From: Lysobacterales bacterium
GTDB lineage: Bacteria > Pseudomonadota > Gammaproteobacteria > Xanthomonadales > SZUA-5
Length of the DNA: 36,939 nt
Assembly: GCA_022844165.1 (NCBI GenBank)
Contig: JALHMH010000044.1
Coordinates: 1-36,939 of the forward strand
Reading direction: 5' to 3'
The position numbers were made by a program, and so were the translations under genes. Below, piece by piece: positions 25,448-33,752 of this stretch (its first letter is position 1; every line of letters begins with the position of its first letter). The notes beneath the pieces are model-generated. The model was given only the letters and a program-made list of their open reading frames with translations. It was not told the DNA's origin and ran no database searches.

Positions 25448-27754
25448 ATGTCCATTTCCGAGCAGCTCAAACAAAGCGCACTCGAGTATCACCGACAACA
25501 TCCGCCGGGAAAAATAAAAGTCACGCCGACGAAGGCGCTGACAACGCAGCGCGATCTTTCGCTTGCCTACTCGCCGGGCGTTGCGGCCGCCTGCGAAGCG
25601 ATCGTTGACGATCCGGAGCAAGCCTCCAGCTTGACGGCGCGCGCCAATCTGGTGGCCGTTATTACCAACGGAACGGCAGTATTGGGGCTGGGTGCGATCG
25701 GTCCGCTGGCAGCTAAGCCGGTGATGGAAGGCAAGGGCGTGCTGTTTCAGAAGTTCGCCGGGATCGACGTGTTCGATATCGAGATCGATGAGCGCGATCC
25801 GGACAAACTGGTCGACATCATCGCCAGCCTTGAACCGACATTCGGCGGCATCAACCTTGAGGACATCAAAGCACCCGAGTGCTTTATCGTCGAGCGAAAG
25901 CTACGCGAACGCAGCAAAATTCCTGTGTTCCACGACGACCAACACGGCACCGCAATCATTGTGGGTGCGGCAATGGTCAATGCGCTGCATGTGATCGGTA
26001 AGGACATCGGCGCCATCAAATTGGCCGTGTCAGGTGCCGGTGCGGCAGGCATTGCGTGCCTGGACATGCTTGTGCAACTTGGCGTCAACAAAGACAACAT
26101 CTGGGTCACCGATCGCTGTGGCATGGTCTACCACGGCAGGCCGCAGGAGATGGACGCGGACAAGCTGCGCTACGCGCGCAACACCGAGCTGCGAACGTTG
26201 GACGACGCGATCGTCGGTGCTGACGTGTTTTTGGGGCTGTCTGCGGCGGGCGTGTTGAAGCCATCGATGGTCGCCAGGATGGCCGAGCGGCCAATTATCC
26301 TGGCGCTTGCGAATCCAACGCCTGAGATCATGCCTGACGAGGCGCTGGCGGTTCGACCGGATGCCATCATTGCCACCGGCCGTTCGGATTTTCCGAATCA
26401 AGTGAACAACGCCTTGTGCTTCCCGTACATATTCCGTGGTGCGTTGGATGTCGGCGCAACGACCATTACCGAGCCGATGAAACTCGCTTGCGTGCACGCC
26501 ATCGCCAAACTGGCTCGCGAGGGCGCATCCGACGTGGCAGCGGCTGCTTACGGCGGCGAAGTGCGCGCTTTCGGGCCTGAGTATTTGATCCCGCAACCGT
26601 TCGATCCGCGTCTCCTGGTGCGTTTGGCGCCCGCCGTCGCCGAAGCGGCGATGGCCTCTGGCGTGGCACGTCGGCCCATCTCCGACATGAATGCCTATCG
26701 GCAAACATTGACGCAGTTCATCTTCCGCACGGGCTTGATGATGAAGCCGGTGTTCGAGGTCGCGCGACGCGACCCGAAACGTGTGTGCTTCGCCGAGGGC
26801 GAAGAAGAGATCGTGTTGCGCAGCGTTCAAACCATACTGGAGGAGGGTTTCGCCAAGCCGATTCTGATCGGGCGCCCTGCGGTCATCGAACAACGCATTG
26901 CGCGAATGGGGCTGAAAATCCGTCCGGGTCTGGACTTCGACGTGACCAATATCGATTCGGATCCGCGTTATCAGGAGTACTGGCAGCACTACCATCGCAT
27001 CATGGAACGCAATGGCGTGACGCCAGCGAACGCCAAGGCGATCGTGCGCTCCCGATCGAGCGTGATCGGTGCCTTGATGGTCGAGCGCGGCGAGGCGGAC
27101 GCGATGATCAGCGGTATCGTTGGTCGGTTCCCGCGCAAGTTGCAATATGCGCAAGAAGTCGTGGGGCTGGAACCTGGTGTCGATAAACCGGCGGCCATGA
27201 GCGCGATTACTTGCGATGCTGGCACGTTCTTTTTCCTGGACACCTACGTCAATCACGATCCGACGGCCGAACAGTTGGCAAAAGCCACACTGATGGCAGT
27301 CGAGCGGTTGCGGGTGTTCGGCATCAAACCGAAAGTGGCGCTGCTATCCCATTCGAACTTCGGCAGCGATTGGAGCCCGAGCAGTCGCAAGATGCAAAAG
27401 GTCCTGGCGCTGCTTCGCGATCAAGCGCCCGACCTTGAGGTTGAGGGCGAAATGCACGCCGACTCGGCGCTCGATCCCGCCATCCGCGATCGAGTTTTCC
27501 CCAGCTCTAGATTGCGCGGACAAGCCAACGTGTTCGTATTCCCGAATCTCGATTCGGCCAACATCAGCTTCAATATGGTGCGCGTGCTGACTAATGGCGT
27601 GAGCCTGGGTCCCATTGTGATGGGCCTCAAGAAACCCTGCTACGTATTGACTAATTCCGCGACTGTGCGCCGGATCGTCAATATGACTGCCCTGGCCGTG
27701 GTTGAGGCGCAAGTCCGTCAGCGCCAAGGCCTGGAGGTAGCCGGAAGCTTGTGA
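25448..27754 (+). CDS. maeB: NADP-dependent malic enzyme with phosphotransacetylase domain
   Basis: MaeB oxidatively decarboxylates malate to pyruvate with NADP in the cytosol, supplying NADPH and gluconeogenic carbon. The 768 residues match the family's two-part length. The malic enzyme half (about 1-430) shows SLAYSPGVAAACEAI, LAAKPVMEGKGVLFQKFAG, INLEDIKAPECF with acidic metal ligands, FHDDQHGTAI and the Rossmann VSGAGAAGIACLDML. The C-terminal half (about 440-765) is a PTA_PTB domain (VCFAEGEEEIVLRS, ADAMISGIVG, LDTYVNHDPTAEQLA, NVFVFPNLDSANISFN). In known MaeB proteins this half does not transfer acetyl groups but lets acetyl-CoA regulate the enzyme. Its TGA shares a base with the start of the next gene. 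Confidence 0.96.
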   Translation: MSISEQLKQSALEYHRQHPPGKIKVTPTKALTTQRDLSLAYSPGVAAACEAIVDDPEQASSLTARANLVAVITNGTAVLGLGAIGPLAAKPVMEGKGVLFQKFAGIDVFDIEIDERDPDKLVDIIASLEPTFGGINLEDIKAPECFIVERKLRERSKIPVFHDDQHGTAIIVGAAMVNALHVIGKDIGAIKLAVSGAGAAGIACLDMLVQLGVNKDNIWVTDRCGMVYHGRPQEMDADKLRYARNTELRTLDDAIVGADVFLGLSAAGVLKPSMVARMAERPIILALANPTPEIMPDEALAVRPDAIIATGRSDFPNQVNNALCFPYIFRGALDVGATTITEPMKLACVHAIAKLAREGASDVAAAAYGGEVRAFGPEYLIPQPFDPRLLVRLAPAVAEAAMASGVARRPISDMNAYRQTLTQFIFRTGLMMKPVFEVARRDPKRVCFAEGEEEIVLRSVQTILEEGFAKPILIGRPAVIEQRIARMGLKIRPGLDFDVTNIDSDPRYQEYWQHYHRIMERNGVTPANAKAIVRSRSSVIGALMVERGEADAMISGIVGRFPRKLQYAQEVVGLEPGVDKPAAMSAITCDAGTFFFLDTYVNHDPTAEQLAKATLMAVERLRVFGIKPKVALLSHSNFGSDWSPSSRKMQKVLALLRDQAPDLEVEGEMHADSALDPAIRDRVFPSSRLRGQANVFVFPNLDSANISFNMVRVLTNGVSLGPIVMGLKKPCYVLTNSATVRRIVNMTALAVVEAQVRQRQGLEVAGSL

Positions 27755-28563
27755 TGAGCGGTCACGATCCGTTCCCGAAGCGAATCGTTTGCCTCACGGA
27801 GGAACCTACCGAGGTTCTGTATCGCATCGGCGAGCAGCATCGCATCGTGGGTATTTCCGGATTTACCGTGCGTCCGCCCGAGGCGCGGCGAGAGAAACCA
27901 AAAGTGTCGGCGTTTACGTCGGCGAAGATCGATAAGATCCTCGACCTCAAGCCGGATCTGGTGATCGGGTTCTCCGACATCCAGGCCAACATCGCTCGCG
28001 ATTTGATCCGCGCTGGCATCGAGGTCTGGATTAGCAATCATCGTTCGGTGCAGGGCATTCTCGATTACTGCCTGCGCCTCAGCGCGCTGGTCGGCGCGCT
28101 GGAAAAGGGCCAGGCGCTGGTGGTATCGATGCAGCAGGCGATCGATACAGCGCGGCGCAGTGCGGCGGAATTGCCAAATCGTCCGCGTGTCTACGTGGAA
28201 GAGTGGGATGAGCCGAGGATTAGCGGCATTCAATGGGTGTGCGACTTGGTGCGCATCGCGGGCGGGTCCGATATCTTTCCCGAACGTGCGGCGTGTTCGC
28301 TGGCCAAAGATCGGATCTTGGCTGATGACAGTCAGATCATTGAACGTGCGCCGGAGTTGATCATCGGTTCTTGGTGCGGCAAACGATTTTCGCCGCAGCG
28401 GGTCAGCGAACGCACAGGGTGGCAGGCGATACCGGCGGTTCAAAACCACAACTTGATCGAAATCAAGAGTGCGTTGCTGCTGCAACCTGGACCCGCCGCC
28501 ATTCTTGACGCGCTGCCACTCTTGACCCGAGCCATTTCCAATACAGCCAATCGGCGGCCATGA
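27754..28563 (+). CDS. BtuF-like substrate-binding-fold protein without signal peptide
   Basis: A 269-residue member of the helical-backbone metal/cobalamin-binding fold (periplasmic binding protein family of BtuF). It opens directly with the first strand KRIVCLTEEPTEVLYRIG, then IVGISGFTVRPPEARREKPKVSAF, the hinge region LDLKPDLVIGFSDIQANIARDL, and the C-lobe PRVYVEEWDEPRISGIQWVC...IAGGSDIFPE. There is no signal peptide, lipobox or adjacent permease/ATPase, so it is presumably cytosolic. Such solitary forms are usually annotated as cobalamin-binding proteins, yet their ligand is unproven. I chose ATG 27754, which shares one base with the maeB stop; a GTG just before it is also possible. It overlaps the next start (ATGA), so maeB and the two following genes form one operon. 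Confidence 0.85.
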   Translation: MSGHDPFPKRIVCLTEEPTEVLYRIGEQHRIVGISGFTVRPPEARREKPKVSAFTSAKIDKILDLKPDLVIGFSDIQANIARDLIRAGIEVWISNHRSVQGILDYCLRLSALVGALEKGQALVVSMQQAIDTARRSAAELPNRPRVYVEEWDEPRISGIQWVCDLVRIAGGSDIFPERAACSLAKDRILADDSQIIERAPELIIGSWCGKRFSPQRVSERTGWQAIPAVQNHNLIEIKSALLLQPGPAAILDALPLLTRAISNTANRRP

Positions 28564-29294
28564 GTCGTTGGACTTTACTGCCGTCATCCAGCGCCTGGCG
28601 AGCATCACACCCGGTCTGGTCGCGCCAATTCGCCCGAGCGGTGGCGCTGCCGTCGGCGGCGCCTGGACTGCATGGCGCAATGCCGTCGCGAATGCCCTAC
28701 GCGCAGTGTCTGGCTGGTGGCGAGCAGGCGCTGATCGCAGATCTGGTCGTCGCACAGGCCGATGCGACTGGGGCACGGATCATGCGGCTCGGTATCGATG
28801 CCCTCGAAAAGGAACGAAGTCTGCAACTGCAATCGATGCTTGAGCGGTGGCTGCCGGCAGAGGTGTCGTTGGAAGAGATTCGTCCAGGGCGTTGGCTGCT
28901 TCGAGCGCCGGGTCAGAACTTTCGCGGCCTGGGAGCGATCGACCCGGAGGGTGTGCTCGGAGCGCAACTGACCCATTGGTTGCCACAACACCTGTGGTTG
29001 GCGAAGTTATGCAACGAACTGCAGATGGCACTTGCAACCACGCCCGATGCTGCGCCATGGAATATGCTCTGGTGTTGGGGCGAGACTTGCGAAGTTCAGT
29101 CGTTGCGGTCCATCGTCAGTGAGGATCCGCTATTGCGCGCGCTGCCGATAGCCGCTGAAGCGGCGTTGGATTTGCTGGACTGGCGCATTTTGCCAGCCGA
29201 TGCGCCTCTGCCCGCCGGGCATTATCGCAGTCTGGATGGCAGCGGTTGGCGCATCAATCCATGGAATGCCTGGCGTGCCCGCGTAGGTTTTTGA
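28560..29294 (+). CDS. Uncharacterised protein of a phosphoglycerate-mutase-like family
   Basis: A cytosolic 244-residue protein. The C-terminal half reads LWLAKLCNELQMALATTP followed by WNMLWCWGE, a pattern I recall from proteobacterial proteins labelled cofactor-independent phosphoglycerate mutase or 'regulatory protein', where it appears as a helix plus NGLWxWG strand. The catalytic Ser and metal-binding motifs of true phosphoglycerate mutases are not visible, so catalysis should not be assumed. The N-terminus MPYAQCLAGGEQALIADLV and EEIRPGRWLL fit the same group. It overlaps the BtuF-like gene by ATGA. The yceD promoter lies immediately after its stop. Confidence 0.6.
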   Translation: MSRWTLLPSSSAWRASHPVWSRQFARAVALPSAAPGLHGAMPSRMPYAQCLAGGEQALIADLVVAQADATGARIMRLGIDALEKERSLQLQSMLERWLPAEVSLEEIRPGRWLLRAPGQNFRGLGAIDPEGVLGAQLTHWLPQHLWLAKLCNELQMALATTPDAAPWNMLWCWGETCEVQSLRSIVSEDPLLRALPIAAEAALDLLDWRILPADAPLPAGHYRSLDGSGWRINPWNAWRARVGF

Positions 29295-29319
29295 GATGAA
29301 CGCGGAGCGTTCTTGCGGA

Positions 29320-29348
29320 TTGACACCATCGCAAGCGGTCTTTACGAT
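29320..29348 (+). promoter_or_regulatory. Sigma70 promoter for yceD-rpmF-fabH-fabD
   Basis: TTGACA at 29320-29325 is a perfect -35 box. After exactly 17 bases, TACGAT at 29343-29348 matches five of six positions of the -10 box (TATAAT) at the conserved T, A and final T plus reasonable others. The expected start of transcription, 6-8 bases beyond the -10, falls at about 29354-29356, only 2-4 bases before the yceD ATG at 29358. Confidence 0.7.
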
Positions 29349-29357
29349 TCGCCGGCT

Positions 29358-29858
29358 ATGCCGACGTCATTGCCAGAGCGAGTCGATGTGCAGCGCGCCG
29401 TCGCGGCGGGACGCGAGTTTGTGGGTCGATTTTCATTGGAATACTGCAAACGCCTCGCTGGCATGTTGGTGGATACGTCGGGAGAGGTAAACTATCGATT
29501 GGTGTTCGGTCGTGCCGTCACGGGAACGCCCAAAGCCCGGATCGAGGCGGATGTGGCGTTACCGTTGCTGTGTCAGAGCACGCTGGAGCGATATCTGCAT
29601 CCAGTGTCAGTCAGAAGCGATCTTGGTTTCATTTGGCGTGAGGACGATGAATCGTCTTTGCCCGCCGGTCTGGAACCTGCATTGGTGACGGATGACGGCA
29701 TCGATCCGCTTGCACTGATCGAAGATGAGTTGATTTTGGCTGTGCCGGTTTTGCCGCGCCGGCCCGGGGCGCCGGCCGTGGAAGCGAGCTTTGCGCCCGT
29801 TGAGGACAAGCCAAATCCGTTCGCGGCCTTGGCGAGCATGAAGAAAAAGCCGGCCTGA
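29358..29858 (+). CDS. yceD: YceD family protein (DUF177), 23S rRNA accumulation
   Basis: A 166-residue YceD/DUF177 protein. YceD is conserved upstream of rpmF and is needed for normal 23S rRNA levels in E. coli and plants. Landmarks are LPERVDVQRAVAAGREFVGRF at the N-terminus, the strand KARIEADVALPLLCQSTLERY, and the acidic DDGIDPLALIEDELILAVPVLP, the most diagnostic part. It ends in NPFAALASMKKKPA, also typical (NPFAxLxxLK). The ATG at 29358 is preferred over a TTG at 29313: the domain starts there and the promoter would leave the TTG untranscribed. It is followed after 46 bases by rpmF. Confidence 0.92.
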   Translation: MPTSLPERVDVQRAVAAGREFVGRFSLEYCKRLAGMLVDTSGEVNYRLVFGRAVTGTPKARIEADVALPLLCQSTLERYLHPVSVRSDLGFIWREDDESSLPAGLEPALVTDDGIDPLALIEDELILAVPVLPRRPGAPAVEASFAPVEDKPNPFAALASMKKKPA

Positions 29859-29904
29859 TGGCCATCGATTTTCACGGAAGAATTGTCGTTTAAGGAGTGA
29901 CACC

Positions 29905-30105
29905 ATGGCTGTGCAGAAAAGCCGCAAGACCCCATCCAAGCGCGGCATGCGTCGTTCGCACGATGCGCTCAGAGCGCCGACCTTGGCAACGGACAAGACC
30001 AGTGGTGAAGTTCACCTGCGGCATCATGTCACCAAGGATGGCTATTACCGCGGCAAGAAAGTGATCGACTCGAAGGTTGCTGTTGAAGCCGAAGCGGCAG
30101 AGTGA
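29905..30105 (+). CDS. rpmF: 50S ribosomal protein L32
   Basis: L32, a 66-residue basic protein of the large subunit. MAVQKSRKTPSKRGMRRSHDAL is the canonical N-terminus, followed by LRHHVTKDGYYRGKKVID. The zinc-binding cysteines of some L32 proteins are absent (C-minus form), as usual for gammaproteobacteria. A strong Shine-Dalgarno AAGGAG at 29892-29897 stands seven bases before the ATG. Its TGA overlaps the GTG of fabH, linking ribosome and fatty acid synthesis genes. Confidence 0.98.
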   Translation: MAVQKSRKTPSKRGMRRSHDALRAPTLATDKTSGEVHLRHHVTKDGYYRGKKVIDSKVAVEAEAAE

Positions 30106-31073
30106 GCCATCACGTCCGAATTATCGGCACGGGCAGCCACTTGCCCGAGCGGGTGATGACCAATGCGGAGTTTGAGGCGCGCATCGAAACCACCGATGAG
30201 TGGATTCGCGAGCGCACCGGAATCGAGCAACGTCACGTGGCCGCTGACGGCGAGACCACAAGCGACCTGGCGCTGGTCGCAGCGCAGCGGGCATTGGAAG
30301 CCGCTGGCGTGTCCGCCAGCGAGCTGGATCTGATCGTTGTTGGCACAACGACGCCGGACATCATTTTTCCGAGCACCGCATGCTTGCTGCAACATCGGCT
30401 CGGTGCGAGAGACTGCCCGGCTTTCGATGTGAATGCGGCTTGCACCGGATTCTTGTATGCATTGTCCATCGCCGAGAAATTCGTCCGGACGGGCGCGGCG
30501 CATAACGCGCTGGTGGTCGGCGCAGAAACCCTGACGCGCATGCTCGATTGGAGCGATCGCGGAACCTGCGTGTTGTTTGGTGATGGCGCAGGGGCTGTTG
30601 TACTGCGTGCTGATTCGCAGCCGGGTGTCGTGTCGACACATATTCACGCCGACGGGCAATATCAAAACCTGCTTTACAACCCGGTGGGTGTCTCCCGGGG
30701 GTTCAAAGATGAGCCGAATCACGGAGTTCGGGTCATGATGAGCGGCAATGAAGTGTTTCGTGTTGCGGTGCGCACCTTATCGCGCATTGTCGACGAGACG
30801 CTCGCCGCGAATCGTCTGGGCAAGGAGGCGATCGATTGGCTCGTGCCACATCAGGCCAATCTGCGCATCATCAGCGCGACGGCCAAACATCTGGACATGC
30901 CGATGGACAAGGTCATTGTCACGGTCAACAAGCACGGCAATACGTCCTCAGCCTCGGTGCCCTTGGCGCTCGATCACGGCATCAGAACCGGACAGATCAA
31001 GCCCGGTCAATTGCTGCTGTTGGAGGCGTTTGGCGGAGGGTTTACGTGGGGCTCCGCGCTCGTTCGATTGTGA
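30102..31073 (+). CDS. fabH: 3-oxoacyl-ACP synthase III
   Basis: FabH condenses acetyl-CoA (or another acyl-CoA primer) with malonyl-ACP to begin each fatty acid. At 323 residues it is of normal length. The catalytic triad is Cys114 (VNAACTGF), His250 (VPHQANLRII) and Asn280 (NKHGNTSSAS). ETTDEWIRERTGI, GDGAGAVVL and the C-terminal LEAFGGGFTWGSALVRL are typical. It starts with GTG at 30102 overlapping the rpmF stop, which leaves no room for plsX, normally found between rpmF and fabH. fabD follows after 66 bases. Confidence 0.97.
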   Translation: MSHHVRIIGTGSHLPERVMTNAEFEARIETTDEWIRERTGIEQRHVAADGETTSDLALVAAQRALEAAGVSASELDLIVVGTTTPDIIFPSTACLLQHRLGARDCPAFDVNAACTGFLYALSIAEKFVRTGAAHNALVVGAETLTRMLDWSDRGTCVLFGDGAGAVVLRADSQPGVVSTHIHADGQYQNLLYNPVGVSRGFKDEPNHGVRVMMSGNEVFRVAVRTLSRIVDETLAANRLGKEAIDWLVPHQANLRIISATAKHLDMPMDKVIVTVNKHGNTSSASVPLALDHGIRTGQIKPGQLLLLEAFGGGFTWGSALVRL

Positions 31074-31139
31074 GGACCTGCGGCGGCGCATGCGCTGTGC
31101 GGCTATGATGCGCGCCCCGTTCACTGGTCCCGACCGCTC

Positions 31140-32066
31140 ATGAGTATCGCCTGCGTTTTCCCTGGGCAAGGTTCGCAATCGATCGGCATGCTGGCGCCGC
31201 TCGCCGAGCGCTATGCAATCGTTCGCGATGTCTACTCGCAGTGTTCGGATGCGATCGGCGTCGATCTATGGTCGCTCGCACAGCAAGGGCCCGAAGCTGT
31301 GCTGAATGCCACGATCAACACCCAGCCGGTGTTGCTGGCAGCCGGAGTCGCCGTTTTTTACGCGTATCTCGCTGCGGGTGGCAGGCCACCATCGGTACTT
31401 GCCGGGCATAGTCTGGGTGAGTATTGCGCGCTGGTCTGTGCTGGCTCTATGCACCTGACCGCAGCTGCCAAAGTTGTCCGCGAACGCGGCCGCCTGATGC
31501 AGGAAGCAGTGACAGAAGGGCAGGGCGCCATGGCGGCCGTGCTGAACGCAGAACTGCTGATGTTGTCGGATATTTGTGCGGCTGCGAGTACGAACAGCGA
31601 ACCTGTGGTGCCAGCGAATCTCAACGCACCCGGTCAAATCGTGATTTCGGGTCATGCCGCTGCCGTGACCCGTGCGTTGGAAGCGCTGACAGCTGCGGGG
31701 ATACGTCGCGCCATACGCTTGCCGGTGAGTGTGCCCTCGCATTCGCCGATGATGAGAAGTGCGGCAGACGCGCTGTTCGAATACCTGGGTGGCGCCATTA
31801 TGATGCCCCCGACCATTCCGGTGATCGCCAATTTCGACGTACAACCGCACGCCGGTTGGGCGGCCACCCGAGACGCCTTGAGCAAGCAATTGTATTCGCC
31901 GGTCAGATGGATCGAGACAGTCGAGAAGCTGGAGCAAATGGGCGTGACAACGGCTTATGAGTGCGGACCCGGAAAAGTGCTGTGCGGCATGATCAAGCGA
32001 ATCGCGCCGTCCATGGTTGCTCATGCGGTGGGCGACCCAGAGTCGATGCGCGTCGCACTGAGTTGA
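31140..32066 (+). CDS. fabD: Malonyl-CoA:ACP transacylase
   Basis: FabD loads malonate from CoA onto acyl carrier protein, supplying FabH and the elongating synthases. The 308 residues are normal. FPGQGSQSIGM opens the fold, the nucleophile Ser91 is in GHSLGEY, the second catalytic residue is His201 in VPSHSPMM, Arg in RGRLMQEAV binds the malonyl carboxylate, and NLNAPGQIVISGH and ECGPGKVLCGMIKRI complete the signature. fabG and acpP, the usual next genes, are missing; instead a convergent rhomboid gene ends 15 bases after its stop. Confidence 0.97.
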   Translation: MSIACVFPGQGSQSIGMLAPLAERYAIVRDVYSQCSDAIGVDLWSLAQQGPEAVLNATINTQPVLLAAGVAVFYAYLAAGGRPPSVLAGHSLGEYCALVCAGSMHLTAAAKVVRERGRLMQEAVTEGQGAMAAVLNAELLMLSDICAAASTNSEPVVPANLNAPGQIVISGHAAAVTRALEALTAAGIRRAIRLPVSVPSHSPMMRSAADALFEYLGGAIMMPPTIPVIANFDVQPHAGWAATRDALSKQLYSPVRWIETVEKLEQMGVTTAYECGPGKVLCGMIKRIAPSMVAHAVGDPESMRVALS

Positions 32067-32081
32067 CCCAAAGGCGATGGC

Positions 32082-32756
32082 TTAAACCAGCCGTACATCT
32101 CGTCGATGCAACCATGGTCGCAGAATCAGGGCCAGCAAAACGCCATTGATGAACCCAAAAACGTGGGCCCACCAGGCAACGGCACCGGATCGCGTGCCCA
32201 GCGTTTCGAGAACCTGGAACAGAAGCCAAATGCCGATCAGGTGGACTGCCGGCACGCGCACCAATTGGAAATAGAGTCCAAGTGGCAGCACAATGCCAAG
32301 ATGAGAACGGGGAAATAGCAAAACGTAAGCGCCAATGAGCGCCGAAACGGCGCCACTGGAACCAATGATCGGTGCCTGGGTCAACGGCGCCATCAATGCG
32401 GTAAAGAGGTTTGCAAAAGCGCCAGCAACAAGATAGAGCGCCAGCAACCGCCACGAACCCAGCGTTCGTTCAACGCCCGCGCCGAACAGCCCTAAAAACA
32501 ACAGATTGCCGAAAAGATGTGTCCAATCGGCATGCACGAATAACGCGCTGAACAAGCGCAGACCGGATCCGCTCAGCAGAGCCGAAAAGTTCAGTTTGAT
32601 TTCCGCGGGAACCGTGCCCCAGCTTTGCAGCAGTGCGTAGCGCTCTGCTGGAGGCGCCAATGCCTGCCATACGGCAACAAACAAACAGCAGCAGACCAGC
32701 AGCGGTGTGACGAGTCGCAGCGGCCGGCGGCGTTTCTCTTCTATGCGCACGAACAT
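32082..32756 (-). CDS. Rhomboid family intramembrane serine protease
   Basis: A 224-residue polytopic protease that would cut transmembrane segments of other proteins inside the inner membrane. The dyad is Ser134 (GSSGAVSALIG) and His198 (WWAHVFGFINGVL); HADWTHLFGNLLFL (about residues 75-88) gives the conserved HxxxN oxyanion residues. Six hydrophobic segments are visible, the bacterial basic core. I set the start at ATG 32756 (MFVRIEEKRRRP), since the in-frame extension to 32939 covers the end of gspB and looks non-coding. It is third in the gspA-gspB operon, 79 bases after gspB. Its substrate is unknown. Confidence 0.92.
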   Translation of the reverse strand: MFVRIEEKRRRPLRLVTPLLVCCCLFVAVWQALAPPAERYALLQSWGTVPAEIKLNFSALLSGSGLRLFSALFVHADWTHLFGNLLFLGLFGAGVERTLGSWRLLALYLVAGAFANLFTALMAPLTQAPIIGSSGAVSALIGAYVLLFPRSHLGIVLPLGLYFQLVRVPAVHLIGIWLLFQVLETLGTRSGAVAWWAHVFGFINGVLLALILRPWLHRRDVRLV

Positions 32757-32835
32757 GAGTTTCCCAGTACGACACGGCGCGAGCGATCCATCCGAGCCAG
32801 GCGCCTGGGAGCGCTCGTAGTCCGTTCCACAAAAA

Positions 32836-33747
32836 TTAAAACGTCTGGCGCGGCAACAAAAACTTCTTGCCGCGGAACTCCATGATTGCACCTTCGTCGC
32901 TGATATCCAGCAGCGAAATCTCTGGGCCTGGAGACACACCGTCCAGTTCGTAGCGTTTGCCGTTCAGGACCACAAAGCGCTCCTCACGAACCGGGGAATA
33001 CACATGCATCGACAAATCGAGCTTCGGCAAATCTTTGCGGATCGAGTACGGCAGCTGGTAGACCATCAACATTTGTTGCGCAGGAGGCATCGATTCGATC
33101 GGTGTCGATTCGATCGGCGTCGATGCGGTGCCAACATCAGGCAGGTTCGTTCCCGCATCCATGGCTGTGACAATGCTCTCGGCCGGAGCCGTTGATTCGG
33201 CCACAGGCATCATTGCCGGTGCCGGTGGGCTGGTCTCTTCTGCCGTAGCTGCCGGCGAAGTGACTGCCGTTTCCGCTGTGGCCAGTGGTTGGCCTGATGC
33301 CGGTTGCGCGATCTGGGCGACCTGGGTAGTCGCGTTCGTTGGTGGCGAATAAAGATCTGCACGTTGTGGTACGGCCAGGCCTGCGGAGCCGCCGGTGCCC
33401 GCGGTTCCAGCACCACCCATCGCTACGATCGGTTCGTCCTGGACTGCAGCTGCGATCGGTTGCAGCCGAGCGTCGTTACTCTCTTCGGTACTCGGCTGGG
33501 TTGCCTGCGTCTGCGTCGGTGTCTCGACCGAAGGTGCCGTTTCGGCAAGTCCAGATTTTGCTCCGCGAGGTGTTGTCAGCGTCAGCCATCCGGCGCCGCC
33601 CGCAGCAAGAATCGCCACGGCCACCGTTGGAACGATCCAAGCTGGTCGATCTCGCTGCACGGTGACATAGGGTGTATGCAGTCGCGGTGGTATTCCACGC
33701 GTCCGCTCTGCTTCAGACTTCTTGAGTGCGTCCAAAATCAACGACAT
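32836..33747 (-). CDS. gspB: General secretion pathway protein GspB
   Basis: GspB-type proteins help assemble the type II secretin, working with GspA through the peptidoglycan. The 303 residues begin MSLILDALKKSEAERTRG, the conserved cytosolic start of the family. One membrane helix (about 36-57, WIVPTVAVAILAAGGAGW) is followed by a low-complexity Ala/Thr/Pro/Glu linker (60-225), with a locally repeated ESTPIES. The C-terminal GspB domain is KLDLSMHVYSPVREERFVVL then NGKRYELDG and GAIMEFRGKKFLLP. It starts five bases after the gspA stop. No other gsp genes are in the window. Confidence 0.93.
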   Translation of the reverse strand: MSLILDALKKSEAERTRGIPPRLHTPYVTVQRDRPAWIVPTVAVAILAAGGAGWLTLTTPRGAKSGLAETAPSVETPTQTQATQPSTEESNDARLQPIAAAVQDEPIVAMGGAGTAGTGGSAGLAVPQRADLYSPPTNATTQVAQIAQPASGQPLATAETAVTSPAATAEETSPPAPAMMPVAESTAPAESIVTAMDAGTNLPDVGTASTPIESTPIESMPPAQQMLMVYQLPYSIRKDLPKLDLSMHVYSPVREERFVVLNGKRYELDGVSPGPEISLLDISDEGAIMEFRGKKFLLPRQTF

Positions 33748-33752
33748 AAACC

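Noticed and set aside
26030..27256. 408-residue minus-strand open frame
   Set aside because: It is antisense to maeB, whose motifs are unmistakable.
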